From assembly GCA_963753685.1 (NCBI GenBank), contig CAVWDE010000020.1:124001-188000 (forward strand): DNA of 64,000 bases, written 5' to 3'. The notes under the pieces were generated by a model. It saw nothing but the letters and a program-made list of their open reading frames with translations. It did not search any database and had not been told where the DNA came from. This DNA is from DATAOG01 sp963753685. Lineage in GTDB: Bacteria; Pseudomonadota; Alphaproteobacteria; Geminicoccales; Geminicoccaceae. Shown here piece by piece: positions 46,614 through 57,602 of this stretch; the first letter of the stretch is position 1; each line of letters opens with the position of its first letter. The position numbers were made by a program, and so were the translations under genes.

Positions 46614-47633
46614 ATGCGCGTCTACTATGATACCGATGCCGATCTGAACCTGATCAAGAGCAAGCGCGTGGCCGTGATCGGCTATGGCAGCCAGGGCTTT
46701 GGTCATTCCAACAACCTCAAGGACAGCGGCGTGCCCGAGGTGGTGGTGGCGCTGCGCCCGGGCTCGGCCACGGCCGCCAAGGCCAAGAGCGCCGGCTTCA
46801 GGGTGATGCCGGCGGCCGAGGCGGCCGCCTGGGCGGATGTGGTCATGGTCCTGGTCCCGGACGAGCTCCAGGCCGACCTCTACCAGCAGGAGCTGAAGCC
46901 CAATCTGAAGGAAGGTGCCGCGCTCGCCTTCGCCCACGGCTTCAACATCCATTTCCGCCTGATCGAGCCCAGGCCCGACCTCGACGTATTCATGATCGCG
47001 CCCAAGGGGCCGGGCCATCTGGTGCGCGCCGAGTACGAGCGCGGCGCGGGCGTCCCCTGCCTGGTCGCGATCCAGCAGGACGCCTCGGGCGGCGCGCTCG
47101 ATCTCGCGCTGTCCTACGGTGCCGCCATCGGCGGCGGCCGCGCCGGGATCATCGAGACCAACTTCCGCGAGGAGACCGAGACCGATCTGTTCGGCGAGCA
47201 GGTCGTCCTGTGCGGCGGCATGTGCGCCTTGATCCAGGCCGGCTACGACACCCTGGTCGAGGCCGGCTACGCGCCCGAGATGGCCTATTTCGAGTGCCTG
47301 CACGAGGTCAAGCTGATCGTCGACCTGATCTACGAGGGCGGCCTTGCCAACATGCGCTATTCGGTCTCGAACACGGCCGAGTTCGGCGACTACACGCGCG
47401 GGCCCCGCGTCGTCGACGAGCACGTGAAGGCCGAGCTGAAGCGCATCCTGGCCGACATCCAGAGTGGTGCCTTCGCCAAGGAGTGGGTGCTCGAGAACAA
47501 GGCGGGGCAGGTGAGCTTCAAGGCCCTGCGCGCCAAGCACGCGGCCCACGGCAGCGAGGCGGTCGGCAGGCAGCTGCGCGGCATGATGCCCTGGATCACG
47601 GCCAAACGCCTGGTCGACACCACCAAGAACTAG
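46614..47633 (+). CDS. ilvC: Ketol-acid reductoisomerase (NADP+)
   Basis: The ATG at 46614 follows GGAGG and gives 339 residues, a class I enzyme. The Rossmann loop GYGSQG is at 23-28, the cofactor loop has ALRPGSATAAKA, and the helical C-terminal knot carries the Mg2+ ligands (FREETETDLFGEQ, YFECLHEVKLIVDLIYEGG). It converts acetolactate to dihydroxyisovalerate in valine, leucine and isoleucine synthesis. Together with ilvB, ilvH and leuA it makes most of the leucine route in this window. Confidence 0.95.
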   Translation: MRVYYDTDADLNLIKSKRVAVIGYGSQGFGHSNNLKDSGVPEVVVALRPGSATAAKAKSAGFRVMPAAEAAAWADVVMVLVPDELQADLYQQELKPNLKEGAALAFAHGFNIHFRLIEPRPDLDVFMIAPKGPGHLVRAEYERGAGVPCLVAIQQDASGGALDLALSYGAAIGGGRAGIIETNFREETETDLFGEQVVLCGGMCALIQAGYDTLVEAGYAPEMAYFECLHEVKLIVDLIYEGGLANMRYSVSNTAEFGDYTRGPRVVDEHVKAELKRILADIQSGAFAKEWVLENKAGQVSFKALRAKHAAHGSEAVGRQLRGMMPWITAKRLVDTTKN

Positions 47634-47761
47634 GACGGACGAACTTGGCTCGAGGCGACAAGAAGCCCCCGGCGGGCCGCGCCAATCCGCGCCCCGGCCC
47701 ACGCGGCAAGCCCCCGGCGCCGGCCAAGCCGCCGCCGGCGCCGACCATCGAGCAGCCGACC

Positions 47762-48277
47762 ATGCGCCGGCGCCTGGCACTGCTCGGTCTGCACCTGCCC
47801 GAGGTCAAGCCGCCCGCCTTCCACTACGTCCCGGTGGTCGTCCATGCCGGGATCGCCTACGTCAGCGGCCAGCTGCCCTGGCAGGGCGACGGGCTCGGCC
47901 CGCTCGGCAAGGTCGAGCGCGAGGTCGCGGTCGAGCAGGCGCAGGAGTCGGCCCGCCGCTGCGCGCTGCAGGCGCTGGCCTGGCTCAACCAGACGCTCAC
48001 CGGCGGCCTCGACGAGGTCGAGCGGGCGCTCCGCCTGACCGGCTACGTCGCCTCCAGCCCGGGCTTCGACCAGCAGCCCAAAGTGGTCGATGCCGCCTCC
48101 GAGATCCTGGTCAAGGTGTTCGGCCACGCCGGCCAGCACGCGCGCTCGGCGATCGGGGTCGCGGAGCTGCCGCGCAATTCGCCGGTCGAGATCGAGTTCA
48201 CCTTCGCCCTCAAGCGCCGCCCGAGCCCGGCCCAACGCTTCCGCCGCCCCGGCTTCCCGGTGGTCGAAATGCGCTGA
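47762..48277 (+). CDS. RidA family protein (second paralogue)
   Basis: 171 residues from the ATG at 47762 (MRRRLALLGLHLPEV); an in-frame TTG at 47645 would add a Lys/Pro/Gly-rich leader of 39 residues, which is unlike the family. The body has HYVPVVVHAGIAYVSGQLPW, LRLTGYVASSPGF and FGHAGQHARSAIGVAELPRN, the YjgF/RidA type with longer loops. Its place after ilvC fits RidA's task of removing reactive enamine intermediates of branched-chain amino acid metabolism. Some members of this subgroup have lost deaminase activity. Confidence 0.83.
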   Translation: MRRRLALLGLHLPEVKPPAFHYVPVVVHAGIAYVSGQLPWQGDGLGPLGKVEREVAVEQAQESARRCALQALAWLNQTLTGGLDEVERALRLTGYVASSPGFDQQPKVVDAASEILVKVFGHAGQHARSAIGVAELPRNSPVEIEFTFALKRRPSPAQRFRRPGFPVVEMR

Positions 48278-48361
48278 GCTTGGGGGCGTGACGGGTGGCT
48301 ACAGCCGCTTGGCTGGCAGCCACATCGTACGCGGCCGGACAGAGCCTTCCGGCACGACTCC

Positions 48362-48390
48362 TTGACATGAGTGCGGCAATGCCGCATATA
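48362..48390 (+). promoter_or_regulatory. Strong promoter with embedded operator for the toxin-antitoxin pair
   Basis: TTGACA (48362-48367), a 17-base spacer and CATATA (48385-48390). Inside the spacer is the perfect inverted repeat TGCGGCA-a-TGCCGCA (48372-48386). The expected transcription start is at about 48397, exactly the likely GTG start of the toxin, and no ribosome site is present, so the message may be leaderless. Confidence 0.65.
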
Positions 48391-48396
48391 GCGTTC

Positions 48397-48725
48397 GTGC
48401 AGATCGTCGCCACGACGACCTACGAGCGGGCCGTGCGCAAACTGCTCGCTGCGAGTGAACGTGACGCGATGGAGCGGTCGATCGCAGCCGACCCGTTGGC
48501 CGCGCCGATCATTCGGGGCAGCGGCGGCATCCGCAAGACGCGCTGGGCCGGCTCGGGCCGAGGCAAGCGCGGTGGGTTCGGGCGATCTATTTCCACTACA
48601 GCGAAATGGCGACGATCTACCTGCTCACGATCTACGCCAAAGCCGACCGCGAAGACCTGAGACCAAGCGACCTGAAGGCTTGGACGCGGCTTGTGGCGAC
48701 GATCAGGAGGGAAAGGCGCCTATGA
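48397..48725 (+). pseudogene. RelE/HigB-like toxin, interrupted by one frameshift
   Basis: From the GTG at 48397 the product starts MQIVATTTYERAVRKLLAA and has the family phrase IRGSGGIRKTRWAGSGRGKR. At about 48570 the frame is lost in GGTGGGTTCGG; one more G gives GGVRAIYFHYSEMATIYLL and then TIYAKADREDL to a stop at 48725. Corrected length is about 109 residues, usual for this ribosome-dependent RNase toxin group. ATGs at 48367 and 48379 lie inside the promoter and are unlikely starts. The stop overlaps the antitoxin ATG by four bases. Confidence 0.75.
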
Positions 48726-49027
48726 CTGACGATCGGAGCGAGCTCGGCCTCGAGGTCGAGCAAGCGTTGAATGAGGTCCTCGGTCACGTGCGGGGCGAGA
48801 TCGCTCTGCCGACCCGGCTGATCGACACACCCACCAGCGCCGATATCCTGGCGGTGCGTAAGAAGCTGGGCCTGAGCCGGCGGCGCTTTGCCGAGCGCTT
48901 TCGCCTCGACCCGCGCACGCTACAGGACTGGGAGCAGGGGCGACGCACGCCCGATCAGGCAGCGCGTGTCCTGCTCACGGTCATCGAACGGGAGCCTGAG
49001 GCGGTCGATCGCGCCTTGACGCCATGA
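48722..49027 (+). CDS. Xre/HTH antitoxin of the RelE-like module
   Basis: 101 residues with a helix-turn-helix at about 38-85 (SADILAVRKKLGLSRRRFAE, RTLQDWEQGRRTPDQAAR), the NadS/HigA-like arrangement in which the antitoxin follows its toxin. It should neutralise the toxin and repress the shared promoter; the 15-bp operator upstream is the likely target. Overlap with the toxin gene (ATGA) supports a fixed expression ratio. Confidence 0.85.
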   Translation: MTDDRSELGLEVEQALNEVLGHVRGEIALPTRLIDTPTSADILAVRKKLGLSRRRFAERFRLDPRTLQDWEQGRRTPDQAARVLLTVIEREPEAVDRALTP

Positions 49028-49042
49028 ACTAGCCTCCTTGGA

Positions 49043-49741
49043 TTATCTCACGATCGGCAGCGTCTGGATGTCGTAGGCGTGGCGAAGGGTGCGGCCGAGG
49101 ACCGGGTCGTCGAGGGTCATCTCGAAGCGGGGTGAGGGGCGGATGCCGCCGAGCGCGGCGATCGCGCCCAGGAACATGACCGTGCCAGGCGGCGGCGCCT
49201 CTGCGCCGAAGCCCTGCTCCCGGGCGTAGGCAGCGATCAGCTCCTCCGGCCGGCGGACCGCGGCGAGCGCGCTCTCCATGTACAGCCGGCGCTCGCCCGC
49301 CTCGGTGATGTGCGCGCGCAGCATCAGCTGGTCCCAGTGGCCAATCACCTCGTCGAAGCGCCAGAGGCCGGCTGCCATCGGCTTGCGGCAGAGCTGCTTC
49401 GAGAGCGCCACGCCCTGGGCCTCCATCGCCCGGTCGGTGTGGTCCGAGCCGAGGCCGACCCAGAGCCCGTCGGCCAGCGCCACCAGCACCGCCTCGACCT
49501 CGCCCGAGGTCGCCTCGCCCAGCACCTGGATCGCCGCGACCGGGCCGGCGAGCAGTGCCGGGTCGAGGCGATAGAACAGCGGCACGCGCGAGGGACCCGG
49601 GACGCCCAGCGCAGCGAGCTCGGCCACATGATGCTCGACCGCGGCCGGGTCGCGCCCGGTCCAGCCGGCCATGACCAGGTCGCTCGCCTCGAAGGCGATG
49701 CGGTCCGCGCCGCGCGCGCTCAGGCGGTCGAAGACGGGCAT
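49043..49741 (-). CDS. DUF2848 family protein
   Basis: 232 residues. Conserved blocks include GVPGPSRVPLFYRLDPALL, IQVLGEATSGEVEAVLV, GLGSDHTDRAMEAQGVALSK, and RFDEVIGHWDQL, which mark the DUF2848 family. The His and Asp in GSDHTDR and the fold resemble fumarylacetoacetate-hydrolase-like enzymes, but no activity is known. It is soluble, convergent with the antitoxin gene and divergent from leuA. Confidence 0.8.
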   Translation of the reverse strand: MPVFDRLSARGADRIAFEASDLVMAGWTGRDPAAVEHHVAELAALGVPGPSRVPLFYRLDPALLAGPVAAIQVLGEATSGEVEAVLVALADGLWVGLGSDHTDRAMEAQGVALSKQLCRKPMAAGLWRFDEVIGHWDQLMLRAHITEAGERRLYMESALAAVRRPEELIAAYAREQGFGAEAPPPGTVMFLGAIAALGGIRPSPRFEMTLDDPVLGRTLRHAYDIQTLPIVR

Positions 49742-50093
49742 GGCGGATTCCTCGGGGCGGTCTCGGGGCCAGCCACACTAGCCGGGACGCTTACCAGACT
49801 GAAGGCATCGGGCTTTACAAATACCAGCCGATGGTCTTGTATCGTGTCGCGATGGGTGATCGCCAGGTTGGGCTGGTGACCCTCAAGGCGAACCTGAACG
49901 GGGACTTGGGACCACGGGCGATGTTGGGCCGCGACAGAACGACGACCAGCGGTCGCGGCGACCGTGCGCAGCGGGTTCTCCTTCCGGCGGAGCTTCGACT
50001 TAGCTGCCCCTGAGCCGCTGCCGATCTGCGCGCGTTCAGGGGACAGTCGTGCAACAGCGAAGCGTCAACCATCCGCCAGAAGGGAATCGGGCC
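49742..50093. other. Shared upstream region of the DUF2848 gene and leuA
   Basis: 352 bases without a credible gene. A hairpin CCCCTGA-22-TCAGGGG (50007-50042) ends about 50 bases before leuA and could be part of a leader. No leucine-rich leader peptide was found, so classical attenuation is not supported. Confidence 0.4.
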
Positions 50094-51662
<1,569 letters not shown>

Positions 51663-51797
51663 GCGCCTCGGCCTGGATCTAGCCCGGACCGAGGTGATCG
51701 AGTATGGGAGCGGCGGACCGGTCATGGCCGAGCTGGCCGTGCCGATCGCCGCTCCAGCGGACCTGGGCCCGGATCTTCAGCCAGGGAACGCGTCCGC

Positions 51798-52838
51798 ATG
51801 TTCTCGAGAATTCTGGGCCTGTTGTCCGCCGACATGGCGATCGACCTCGGCACGGCCAACACGCTCGTCTACGTCAAGGGCAAGGGGATCGTCCTCGACG
51901 AGCCTTCGGTGGTCGCCATCACCAACAATCGCGGGCGCAAGCAGGTGCTCGCGGTCGGCGAGGAAGCCAAGCAGATGGTCGGGCGCACGCCTGGCAACAT
52001 CGAGGCGATCCGGCCGCTGCGCGACGGCGTGATCGCCGATTTCGAGGTCGCGGAGGAGATGATCAAGCATTTCATCCGCAAGGTGCACAACCGGCGCAGC
52101 TTCGCCAGCCCGCGGGTGATCATCTGCGTGCCTTCCGGGTCGACCGCCGTGGAACGGCGGGCGATCCAGGAATCCGCCGAGAGCGCCGGTGCCAGACGCG
52201 TGTTCCTGATCGAGGAGCCGATGGCGGCGGCAATCGGCGCCGGCCTGCCGGTCACGGAGCCCACCGGCTCGATGGTGGTCGACATCGGCGGCGGCACCAC
52301 CGAGGTCGCGGTGCTCTCGCTCGGCGGCATCGTCTATGCGCGCTCGATCCGGGTCGGCGGCAACAAGATGGACGAGGCGATCATCAGCTACATCCGCCGC
52401 AACCACAATTTGCTGATCGGCGAATCGACCGCCGAGCGGATCAAGAAGGAGATCGGCTCCGCCTGCCTGCCCGAGGACGGCAACGGCCGGGTGCTCGAGA
52501 TCAAGGGCCGGGATCTCATGAACGGCGTGCCCAAGGAGATCGTGATCAGCCAGCGCCAGATCGCCGAATCCCTGGCCGAGCCGGTGAGTGCCATCATCGA
52601 GGCGGTCAAGGTGGCGCTCGAGCACACCGCCCCCGAGCTGTCGGCCGACATCGTCGACAAGGGGATCGTCTTGACCGGCGGCGGCGCGTTGCTCGGCAAT
52701 CTCGATTTCGTGCTCCGCCACGCGACCGGATTGCCGGTCAGCCTGGCCGACGAGCCGCTCACCTGCGTGGCGCTGGGGACCGGCCGCTGCCTCGAAGAGA
52801 TGAAGACGTTGCGCCACGTCTTGCACACCGCGTATTAA
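51798..52838 (+). CDS. mreB: Rod shape-determining actin homologue MreB
   Basis: 346 residues. Actin-fold nucleotide motifs are MAIDLGTANTLVYVKGKG (phosphate 1), MVVDIGGGTTEVAVLSLGG (phosphate 2) and GIVLTGGGALLGNLD (adenosine). The N-terminus MFSRILGLLSADM is the membrane-binding amphipathic end. MreB filaments guide lateral wall synthesis. It heads the mreBCD-mrdA-mrdB cluster, 135 bases after leuA. Confidence 0.96.
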   Translation: MFSRILGLLSADMAIDLGTANTLVYVKGKGIVLDEPSVVAITNNRGRKQVLAVGEEAKQMVGRTPGNIEAIRPLRDGVIADFEVAEEMIKHFIRKVHNRRSFASPRVIICVPSGSTAVERRAIQESAESAGARRVFLIEEPMAAAIGAGLPVTEPTGSMVVDIGGGTTEVAVLSLGGIVYARSIRVGGNKMDEAIISYIRRNHNLLIGESTAERIKKEIGSACLPEDGNGRVLEIKGRDLMNGVPKEIVISQRQIAESLAEPVSAIIEAVKVALEHTAPELSADIVDKGIVLTGGGALLGNLDFVLRHATGLPVSLADEPLTCVALGTGRCLEEMKTLRHVLHTAY

Positions 52839-52984
52839 AGTACACCGTCGGTCCTGGTTCGACCGCGCTGGCCGCGCAGATCGGAGTATCATACCCCGGG
52901 GGCCCGCTCGGGTCTCGCGGATCGCCTGGGGCCGCTCGGCGGGCATCGTCCCGCGCGCCTGATCGTTCGTGACGGAGGCTTCGC

Positions 52985-54037
52985 GTGAAGCTCGAGCGCC
53001 GCTCGCTGTCACGCCTGACCGTGCCGTTGAAGGCGCTGGCCGATCGCTTTGCCTTCGGAACCCTGATCGTCGTCTCGATCGTCCTGCTGATCGTCAGCAA
53101 GGCCGACATCCGGTTGCTCGAGGCGGTCGACAGCCGGGTCAGCGATCTGCTGGCGCCGGTCCTCGAGGTCGCCGTGCAACCGATCCACGCGTCGCGCCGC
53201 CTGGCGCAGAACGTCGGCGAGCTGGTCGCGCTACGCTCCGAGAATGCGCAGCTGCGCGAGCAGAACCAGCGCCTGCTCGAGTGGCAGACCACCGCCCGCC
53301 AGCTGGCGCTGGAAAACGCCGGCCTGCGCCAGCTGCTGAACGCGGTCCCCGAGGACGACCATCCGACCGCGGTCACGGCGCGGGTGGTGGCGGACGCCGG
53401 CGGACCCTTCGTGCAGACCGTGCTGGTCGACGCCGGCGCCGAGCAGGGGGTCGTCAAGGGCATGGCGGCGGTCAACGAGCGCGGCCTGGCTGGCCGGGTG
53501 ATCGAGGTCGGGCGGCGCAGCGCCCGGGTCCTGCTGTTGACCGATTTCAACTCACGCATCCCGGTGATGGTCGAGCCCTCGCGTGATCAGGCGATTCTGG
53601 CGGGCGACAACAGCGGCGAGCCGGGCCTCGTGTTCCTGCCGCTCAATCCCCGTCTCTCGATCGGCGATCGGGTCGTGACCTCGGGGCGCGGCGGCGTCCT
53701 GCCACCGGGCCTGGCGGTCGGCGTGGTCAGCAGGCTCGGCGAGCGCAAGGTCACGGTCACGCCGCTGGTCGACTGGGACCGTCTGGACTATCTGCGTCTG
53801 CTGGAATATGCGCCGGTGCTGCCGCCGGAGCGCCTCGAAGAAAGCCAGCAGGAGATCTACGGGCCACCCTTGCCGCCGGGGTTGCGGGTCAACGGGCCGG
53901 CCGCCGCTGCGCCGGCCGCACGGCCGGTCGGGGCGCCGCCGGCCGAGCTCGTTGGCGCGCCGCCGGTCCAGCTCGCCGACCCGCCCCCGGCCGATCTCCC
54001 CGACGATCCCGAGCCGCCGGCGGAGACGCCGGAGTGA
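52985..54037 (+). CDS. mreC: Rod shape-determining protein MreC
   Basis: A GTG start at 52985 follows GGAGG. 350 residues: a cytoplasmic basic start, one membrane helix (about 25-42), a coiled coil (about 70-115, VALRSENAQLREQNQRLLEW) and the periplasmic beta domains (VLVDAGAEQGVVKGMAAVN, GDRVVTSGRGGVLPPGLAVG). The last 60 residues are a Pro/Ala-rich tail with repeats of GAPPAEL type, which is longer than usual. MreC bridges MreB with PBP2 and RodA. The TGA overlaps the mreD GTG. Confidence 0.93.
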   Translation: MKLERRSLSRLTVPLKALADRFAFGTLIVVSIVLLIVSKADIRLLEAVDSRVSDLLAPVLEVAVQPIHASRRLAQNVGELVALRSENAQLREQNQRLLEWQTTARQLALENAGLRQLLNAVPEDDHPTAVTARVVADAGGPFVQTVLVDAGAEQGVVKGMAAVNERGLAGRVIEVGRRSARVLLLTDFNSRIPVMVEPSRDQAILAGDNSGEPGLVFLPLNPRLSIGDRVVTSGRGGVLPPGLAVGVVSRLGERKVTVTPLVDWDRLDYLRLLEYAPVLPPERLEESQQEIYGPPLPPGLRVNGPAAAAPAARPVGAPPAELVGAPPVQLADPPPADLPDDPEPPAETPE

Positions 54038-54558
54038 CCGGGGTCTGGCTGCGCCAGCTGGACGCGCAGCTGCGGGTCGTGGTGCCGCTTTTGACCGCGC
54101 TGATCGCCGTGCTGATCGACGTGGCACCCCTGGCCGGCTCCGGGCCGGCCGGCCTGACCTCGTTCTCGACGCTGTGCGTCGTCTACTTCTGGAGCCTCTA
54201 TCGCCCCGATCTGTTCACGCCGACCGCGGCCTTCGTGACCGGTCTGATCTACGACGGTCTGGCGGGCCTGCCGCTCGGTCTGACCTCGCTGGCCCTGCTC
54301 TTGGTGCGCAACCTGATGATCGTGCAGCAGCGGTTCTTCCTGGGCCGGTCGTTCCCGGTCATCTGGAGCTGCTTCCTGGTCCTGGTGCCGATCATCGAGG
54401 CCGGCCGCTGGCTGCTCTCCAGCCTGTGGTGGGGGCACGTCTTCGCGCTGCAGCCGATGCTGCTCGAGCTGGCGGTCACCGTGGCCATGTATCCCGCGGC
54501 CAGCTGGCTCCTCAGCCGCCTGCACAACCAGATCCCAAGGGTGCTCCATGCATCGTGA
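54034..54558 (+). CDS. mreD: Rod shape-determining protein MreD
   Basis: 174 residues starting with GTG that overlaps the mreC stop (GTGA). Five or so membrane helices, with FWSLYRPDLFTPTAAFVTGL and GLPLGLTSLALLLVRNLM matching MreD. It is an inner-membrane part of the elongasome. Its end overlaps the mrdA start by 11 bases, so all genes of the cluster are translationally linked from mreC on. Confidence 0.92.
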   Translation: MTGVWLRQLDAQLRVVVPLLTALIAVLIDVAPLAGSGPAGLTSFSTLCVVYFWSLYRPDLFTPTAAFVTGLIYDGLAGLPLGLTSLALLLVRNLMIVQQRFFLGRSFPVIWSCFLVLVPIIEAGRWLLSSLWWGHVFALQPMLLELAVTVAMYPAASWLLSRLHNQIPRVLHAS

Positions 54559-56437
54559 AGGTGATCGCCTGCGCACCTTCTCGCGCCGCGCGCTCTGCCT
54601 CGGGGCGGGCCAGCTCGGCCTGTTCGGTCTGCTGGCGGCACGGCTCTATTACCTGCAGGTGATCAGCGCCGATGAGTACGCCCTGCTCGCCGACGAGAAC
54701 CGGATCAACCATCGGCTCCTGCCGCCGGCCCGCGGCCGGATCTTCGACCGCCACGGGGTGCTGCTCGCGCGCAACAGCCCGACCTACCGCGTGCTCGTGA
54801 CCCGCGAGCAGACCACGGACCTGCGCGCGACCCTCGAGGCGCTCGCCGGCCTGATCCCGCTGCCGGAGGAGCACCTCCAGGACGTGATCGCCGAAGCCGG
54901 CCGGCGCCGCCGCTTCGTGCCGATCACGGTGCAGGACGATCTCAACTGGACCGAGCTGTCGCGGATCGCGATCAACGCGCCCGACCTGCCGGGCGTCAGT
55001 CTGGATGCCGGCCTGCTGCGCGACTACCCGATGGGCGCGATCATGGCCCATGTCCTGGGCTATGTCGGGCCGGTCTCGGAAACCGAGCTGAACGGGGATC
55101 CGCTACTGGAGCTGCCGGACTTCCGGATCGGCAAGAACGGCATCGAGAAGGTCTACGACAAGGTCCTGCGCGGCCGCGCCGGGATCAGCCAGTTCGAGGT
55201 CAACGCGCTCGGCCGCGAGATCAAGGAGCTGTACCGCCATGACGGCGAGCCCGGTCGCGACCTGAGCCTGACCATCGACCTCGATCTGCAGCGCTACGTC
55301 TACGAACGCCTGAGTGCCGAGCAAAGCGCCGCGGTCGTGGTCCTCGACGTCCAGACCGGCGACGTGCTGGCGCTCGCCTCGGTGCCGACCTTCGATCCGC
55401 GCGCGTTCACCAACGGCCTCACCCAGGACACCTGGCGCGAGCTCACGAGCAGTGCCAACGCGCCGCTGGTCAACAAGGCGATCGGCGGCCAGTACCCGCC
55501 GGGCTCGACGTTCAAGCTGCTGACCGCGCTCGCGGCGCTCGAGGGCGGCGTGAGCGGACCCGACTACGAGGTCACCTGCAACGGCGTCATTCAACTCGGC
55601 GACCACGAGTTCCACTGCTGGAAGCGTTGGGGGCACGGCCGCCTGAAGCTGATCGACGCCGTGGCCCAATCCTGCGACGTCTACTTCTACGACCTCGCCC
55701 GGCGCGTCGGCGTCGACGCGATCGCCGCGATGGCGCGCCGGTTCGGGCTCGGCCAGACGCTCGGGATCGATCTGCCGGGCGAGCGCGCCGGACTGGTGCC
55801 CGACCGGGCGTGGAAGCAGGCCACGCGCGGCGTGCCCTGGCAGCTCGGTGAGACGCTAATCACCGGCATCGGCCAGGGCTACATGCAGACGACGCCGCTG
55901 CAGCTCGCGGTGATGACCGCGCGCATCGCCAACGGCGGCCGGGCGGTGCGGCCGCGCCTGGTGCGCGAGGACCCGGGCCCGGACGCCGGTGAAGCGCCGG
56001 CGCCGGCGCCGCCGCTCGGCATCTCGGACTGGTCGCTGCGATTCGTCAGGCAGGGCATGTACGAGGTGGTCAACGGCGAGCGCGGCACCGCCCGCCAGGC
56101 CAGCCTCGGCGATGCCAACGTGGCGCTGGCCGGCAAGACCGGGACCTCGCAGGTGCGCCGGATCAGCCATGCCGAGCGCCTGACCACGGTGCGCAAGAAC
56201 GACGACAAGCCCTGGGAGGAGCGCGATCATGCCCTGTTCGTCGCGTTCGCGCCCTACCGCGCGCCGCGCTATGCGCTGGCGGTGGTCGTCGAGCACGGCG
56301 GCAGCGGCGCGGCCACGGCGGCGCCGATCGCCCGCGACATCATGGCCAAGGCGCTCGAGCTCGACCCGACCCGGGCGCGCCCGGCGGTGACCGCGGAGCG
56401 CGCGCCAGGCCCGCGTCCGCAGGGCGATCCGGCATGA
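54548..56437 (+). CDS. mrdA: Penicillin-binding protein 2 (peptidoglycan transpeptidase)
   Basis: 629 residues. An N-terminal membrane helix (about 16-36) is followed by the pedestal (PPARGRIFDRHGVLLARNSP) and the transpeptidase domain with STFK (320-323, active Ser320), SCD (375-377) and KTG (530-532). PBP2 crosslinks side-wall peptidoglycan with RodA. The Pro-rich insert before LGISDWSLRFVRQGMYEVVN is short. The C-terminal 30 residues are disordered. It overlaps rodA by four bases (ATGA). Confidence 0.95.
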   Translation: MHREGDRLRTFSRRALCLGAGQLGLFGLLAARLYYLQVISADEYALLADENRINHRLLPPARGRIFDRHGVLLARNSPTYRVLVTREQTTDLRATLEALAGLIPLPEEHLQDVIAEAGRRRRFVPITVQDDLNWTELSRIAINAPDLPGVSLDAGLLRDYPMGAIMAHVLGYVGPVSETELNGDPLLELPDFRIGKNGIEKVYDKVLRGRAGISQFEVNALGREIKELYRHDGEPGRDLSLTIDLDLQRYVYERLSAEQSAAVVVLDVQTGDVLALASVPTFDPRAFTNGLTQDTWRELTSSANAPLVNKAIGGQYPPGSTFKLLTALAALEGGVSGPDYEVTCNGVIQLGDHEFHCWKRWGHGRLKLIDAVAQSCDVYFYDLARRVGVDAIAAMARRFGLGQTLGIDLPGERAGLVPDRAWKQATRGVPWQLGETLITGIGQGYMQTTPLQLAVMTARIANGGRAVRPRLVREDPGPDAGEAPAPAPPLGISDWSLRFVRQGMYEVVNGERGTARQASLGDANVALAGKTGTSQVRRISHAERLTTVRKNDDKPWEERDHALFVAFAPYRAPRYALAVVVEHGGSGAATAAPIARDIMAKALELDPTRARPAVTAERAPGPRPQGDPA

Positions 56438-57594
56438 GCCCGATGGCGGTCGCCGCCCGCTTCAAATCCCTCGAGCTGTCGCTGCTCGAGAAGCTGCGGC
56501 TCCTGAACTGGCCGTTCGTCGCGGTCGTGATCCTGGTCGCGGTGATCGGCTACGGCATGCTGTACTCGGCCGCCGGCGGCTCGCACGAGCCCTGGGCCTG
56601 GCGCCACAGCGTGCGCTTCGTGATCGGCCTGGTCCTGATGCTGGCGATCGCGCTCACCGACGTCCGGGTCTGGTTCCGCTGGGCCTATGCGATCTACGGG
56701 GTCGCCCTGCTCGGCCTGATCGCGGTCGAGATCGCCGGCAACATCAGCATGGGCGCGCAGCGCTGGATCAACCTCGGCCTGTTTCAGCTGCAGCCGTCCG
56801 AGGTCATGAAGATAGCACTGGTCCTGGCACTCGCGCGCTATTTCCACGGCACCTATCTGGAGGACGTGGCGCGGCCGACCCAGCTGATCCTGCCGCTCGC
56901 GATCATCCTGGTGCCGACCGCGCTGGTGCTCGAGCAGCCCGACCTCGGCACCTCGGTCATGCTGCTCGCGGGCGGCGGCGCGCTCCTGTTCCTGGCCGGC
57001 GTCCGCTGGTGGAAGTTCGCACTGGTGATCGGCGCCGCGCTCGGCGCCCTGCCGGTCCTCTGGCACCAGCTGCACGACTACCAGCGCGAGCGGGTGCTGA
57101 CCTTCCTCAACCCCGAGCGCGACCCGCTGGGCGCCGGCTATCACATCATCCAGTCGAAGATCGCGCTCGGCTCCGGCGGCATCTGGGGCAAGGGCATCCT
57201 CCATGGCACCCAGAGCCAGCTGAGCTTCCTGCCCGAGAAGCAGACCGACTTCGTGTTCACCATGCTGGCCGAGGAGGCGGGCCTGGTCGGCGCGCTCGGC
57301 CTGCTCTGCCTGTTCCTGGTCCTGGTCGCCTACGGCTTCGCCTTCGCGCTGCGCGCCCGCAACCAGTTCGGCCGCCTGCTGGCCATGGGCATCACGGTCA
57401 CCTTCTCGCTCTACGTCGTGATCAACATCGCCATGGTCACCGGCCTGATCCCGGTGGTCGGCGTGCCCCTGCCGCTGATCTCCTACGGCGGCACCGCGAT
57501 GATGACCGTCCTGATCGGCTTCGGTCTGATGCTGAGCGTCGACATCCACCGCGAGGTGACCATCCCCCGCTTCCCGGTCGACCACGACCGCTGA
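56434..57594 (+). CDS. mrdB: Peptidoglycan glycosyltransferase RodA
   Basis: 386 residues with about ten membrane helices of the SEDS family. Signature stretches are GAQRWINLGLFQLQPSEVMK, LEQPDLGTSVMLL, FLNPERDPLGAGYHIIQSKI with the catalytic Asp region, and GVPLPLISYGGTAMMTVLIG. RodA polymerises glycan strands together with PBP2 for cell elongation. It is the last gene of the cluster, with a GC-rich hairpin right behind it. Confidence 0.95.
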   Translation: MSPMAVAARFKSLELSLLEKLRLLNWPFVAVVILVAVIGYGMLYSAAGGSHEPWAWRHSVRFVIGLVLMLAIALTDVRVWFRWAYAIYGVALLGLIAVEIAGNISMGAQRWINLGLFQLQPSEVMKIALVLALARYFHGTYLEDVARPTQLILPLAIILVPTALVLEQPDLGTSVMLLAGGGALLFLAGVRWWKFALVIGAALGALPVLWHQLHDYQRERVLTFLNPERDPLGAGYHIIQSKIALGSGGIWGKGILHGTQSQLSFLPEKQTDFVFTMLAEEAGLVGALGLLCLFLVLVAYGFAFALRARNQFGRLLAMGITVTFSLYVVINIAMVTGLIPVVGVPLPLISYGGTAMMTVLIGFGLMLSVDIHREVTIPRFPVDHDR

Positions 57595-57602
57595 GCGCCG
57601 TC

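Noticed and set aside
49831..50013. 60-codon frame upstream of leuA as a possible leader peptide
   Set aside because: It has no run of Leu codons of the attenuator type, no ribosome site and no terminator structure behind it.
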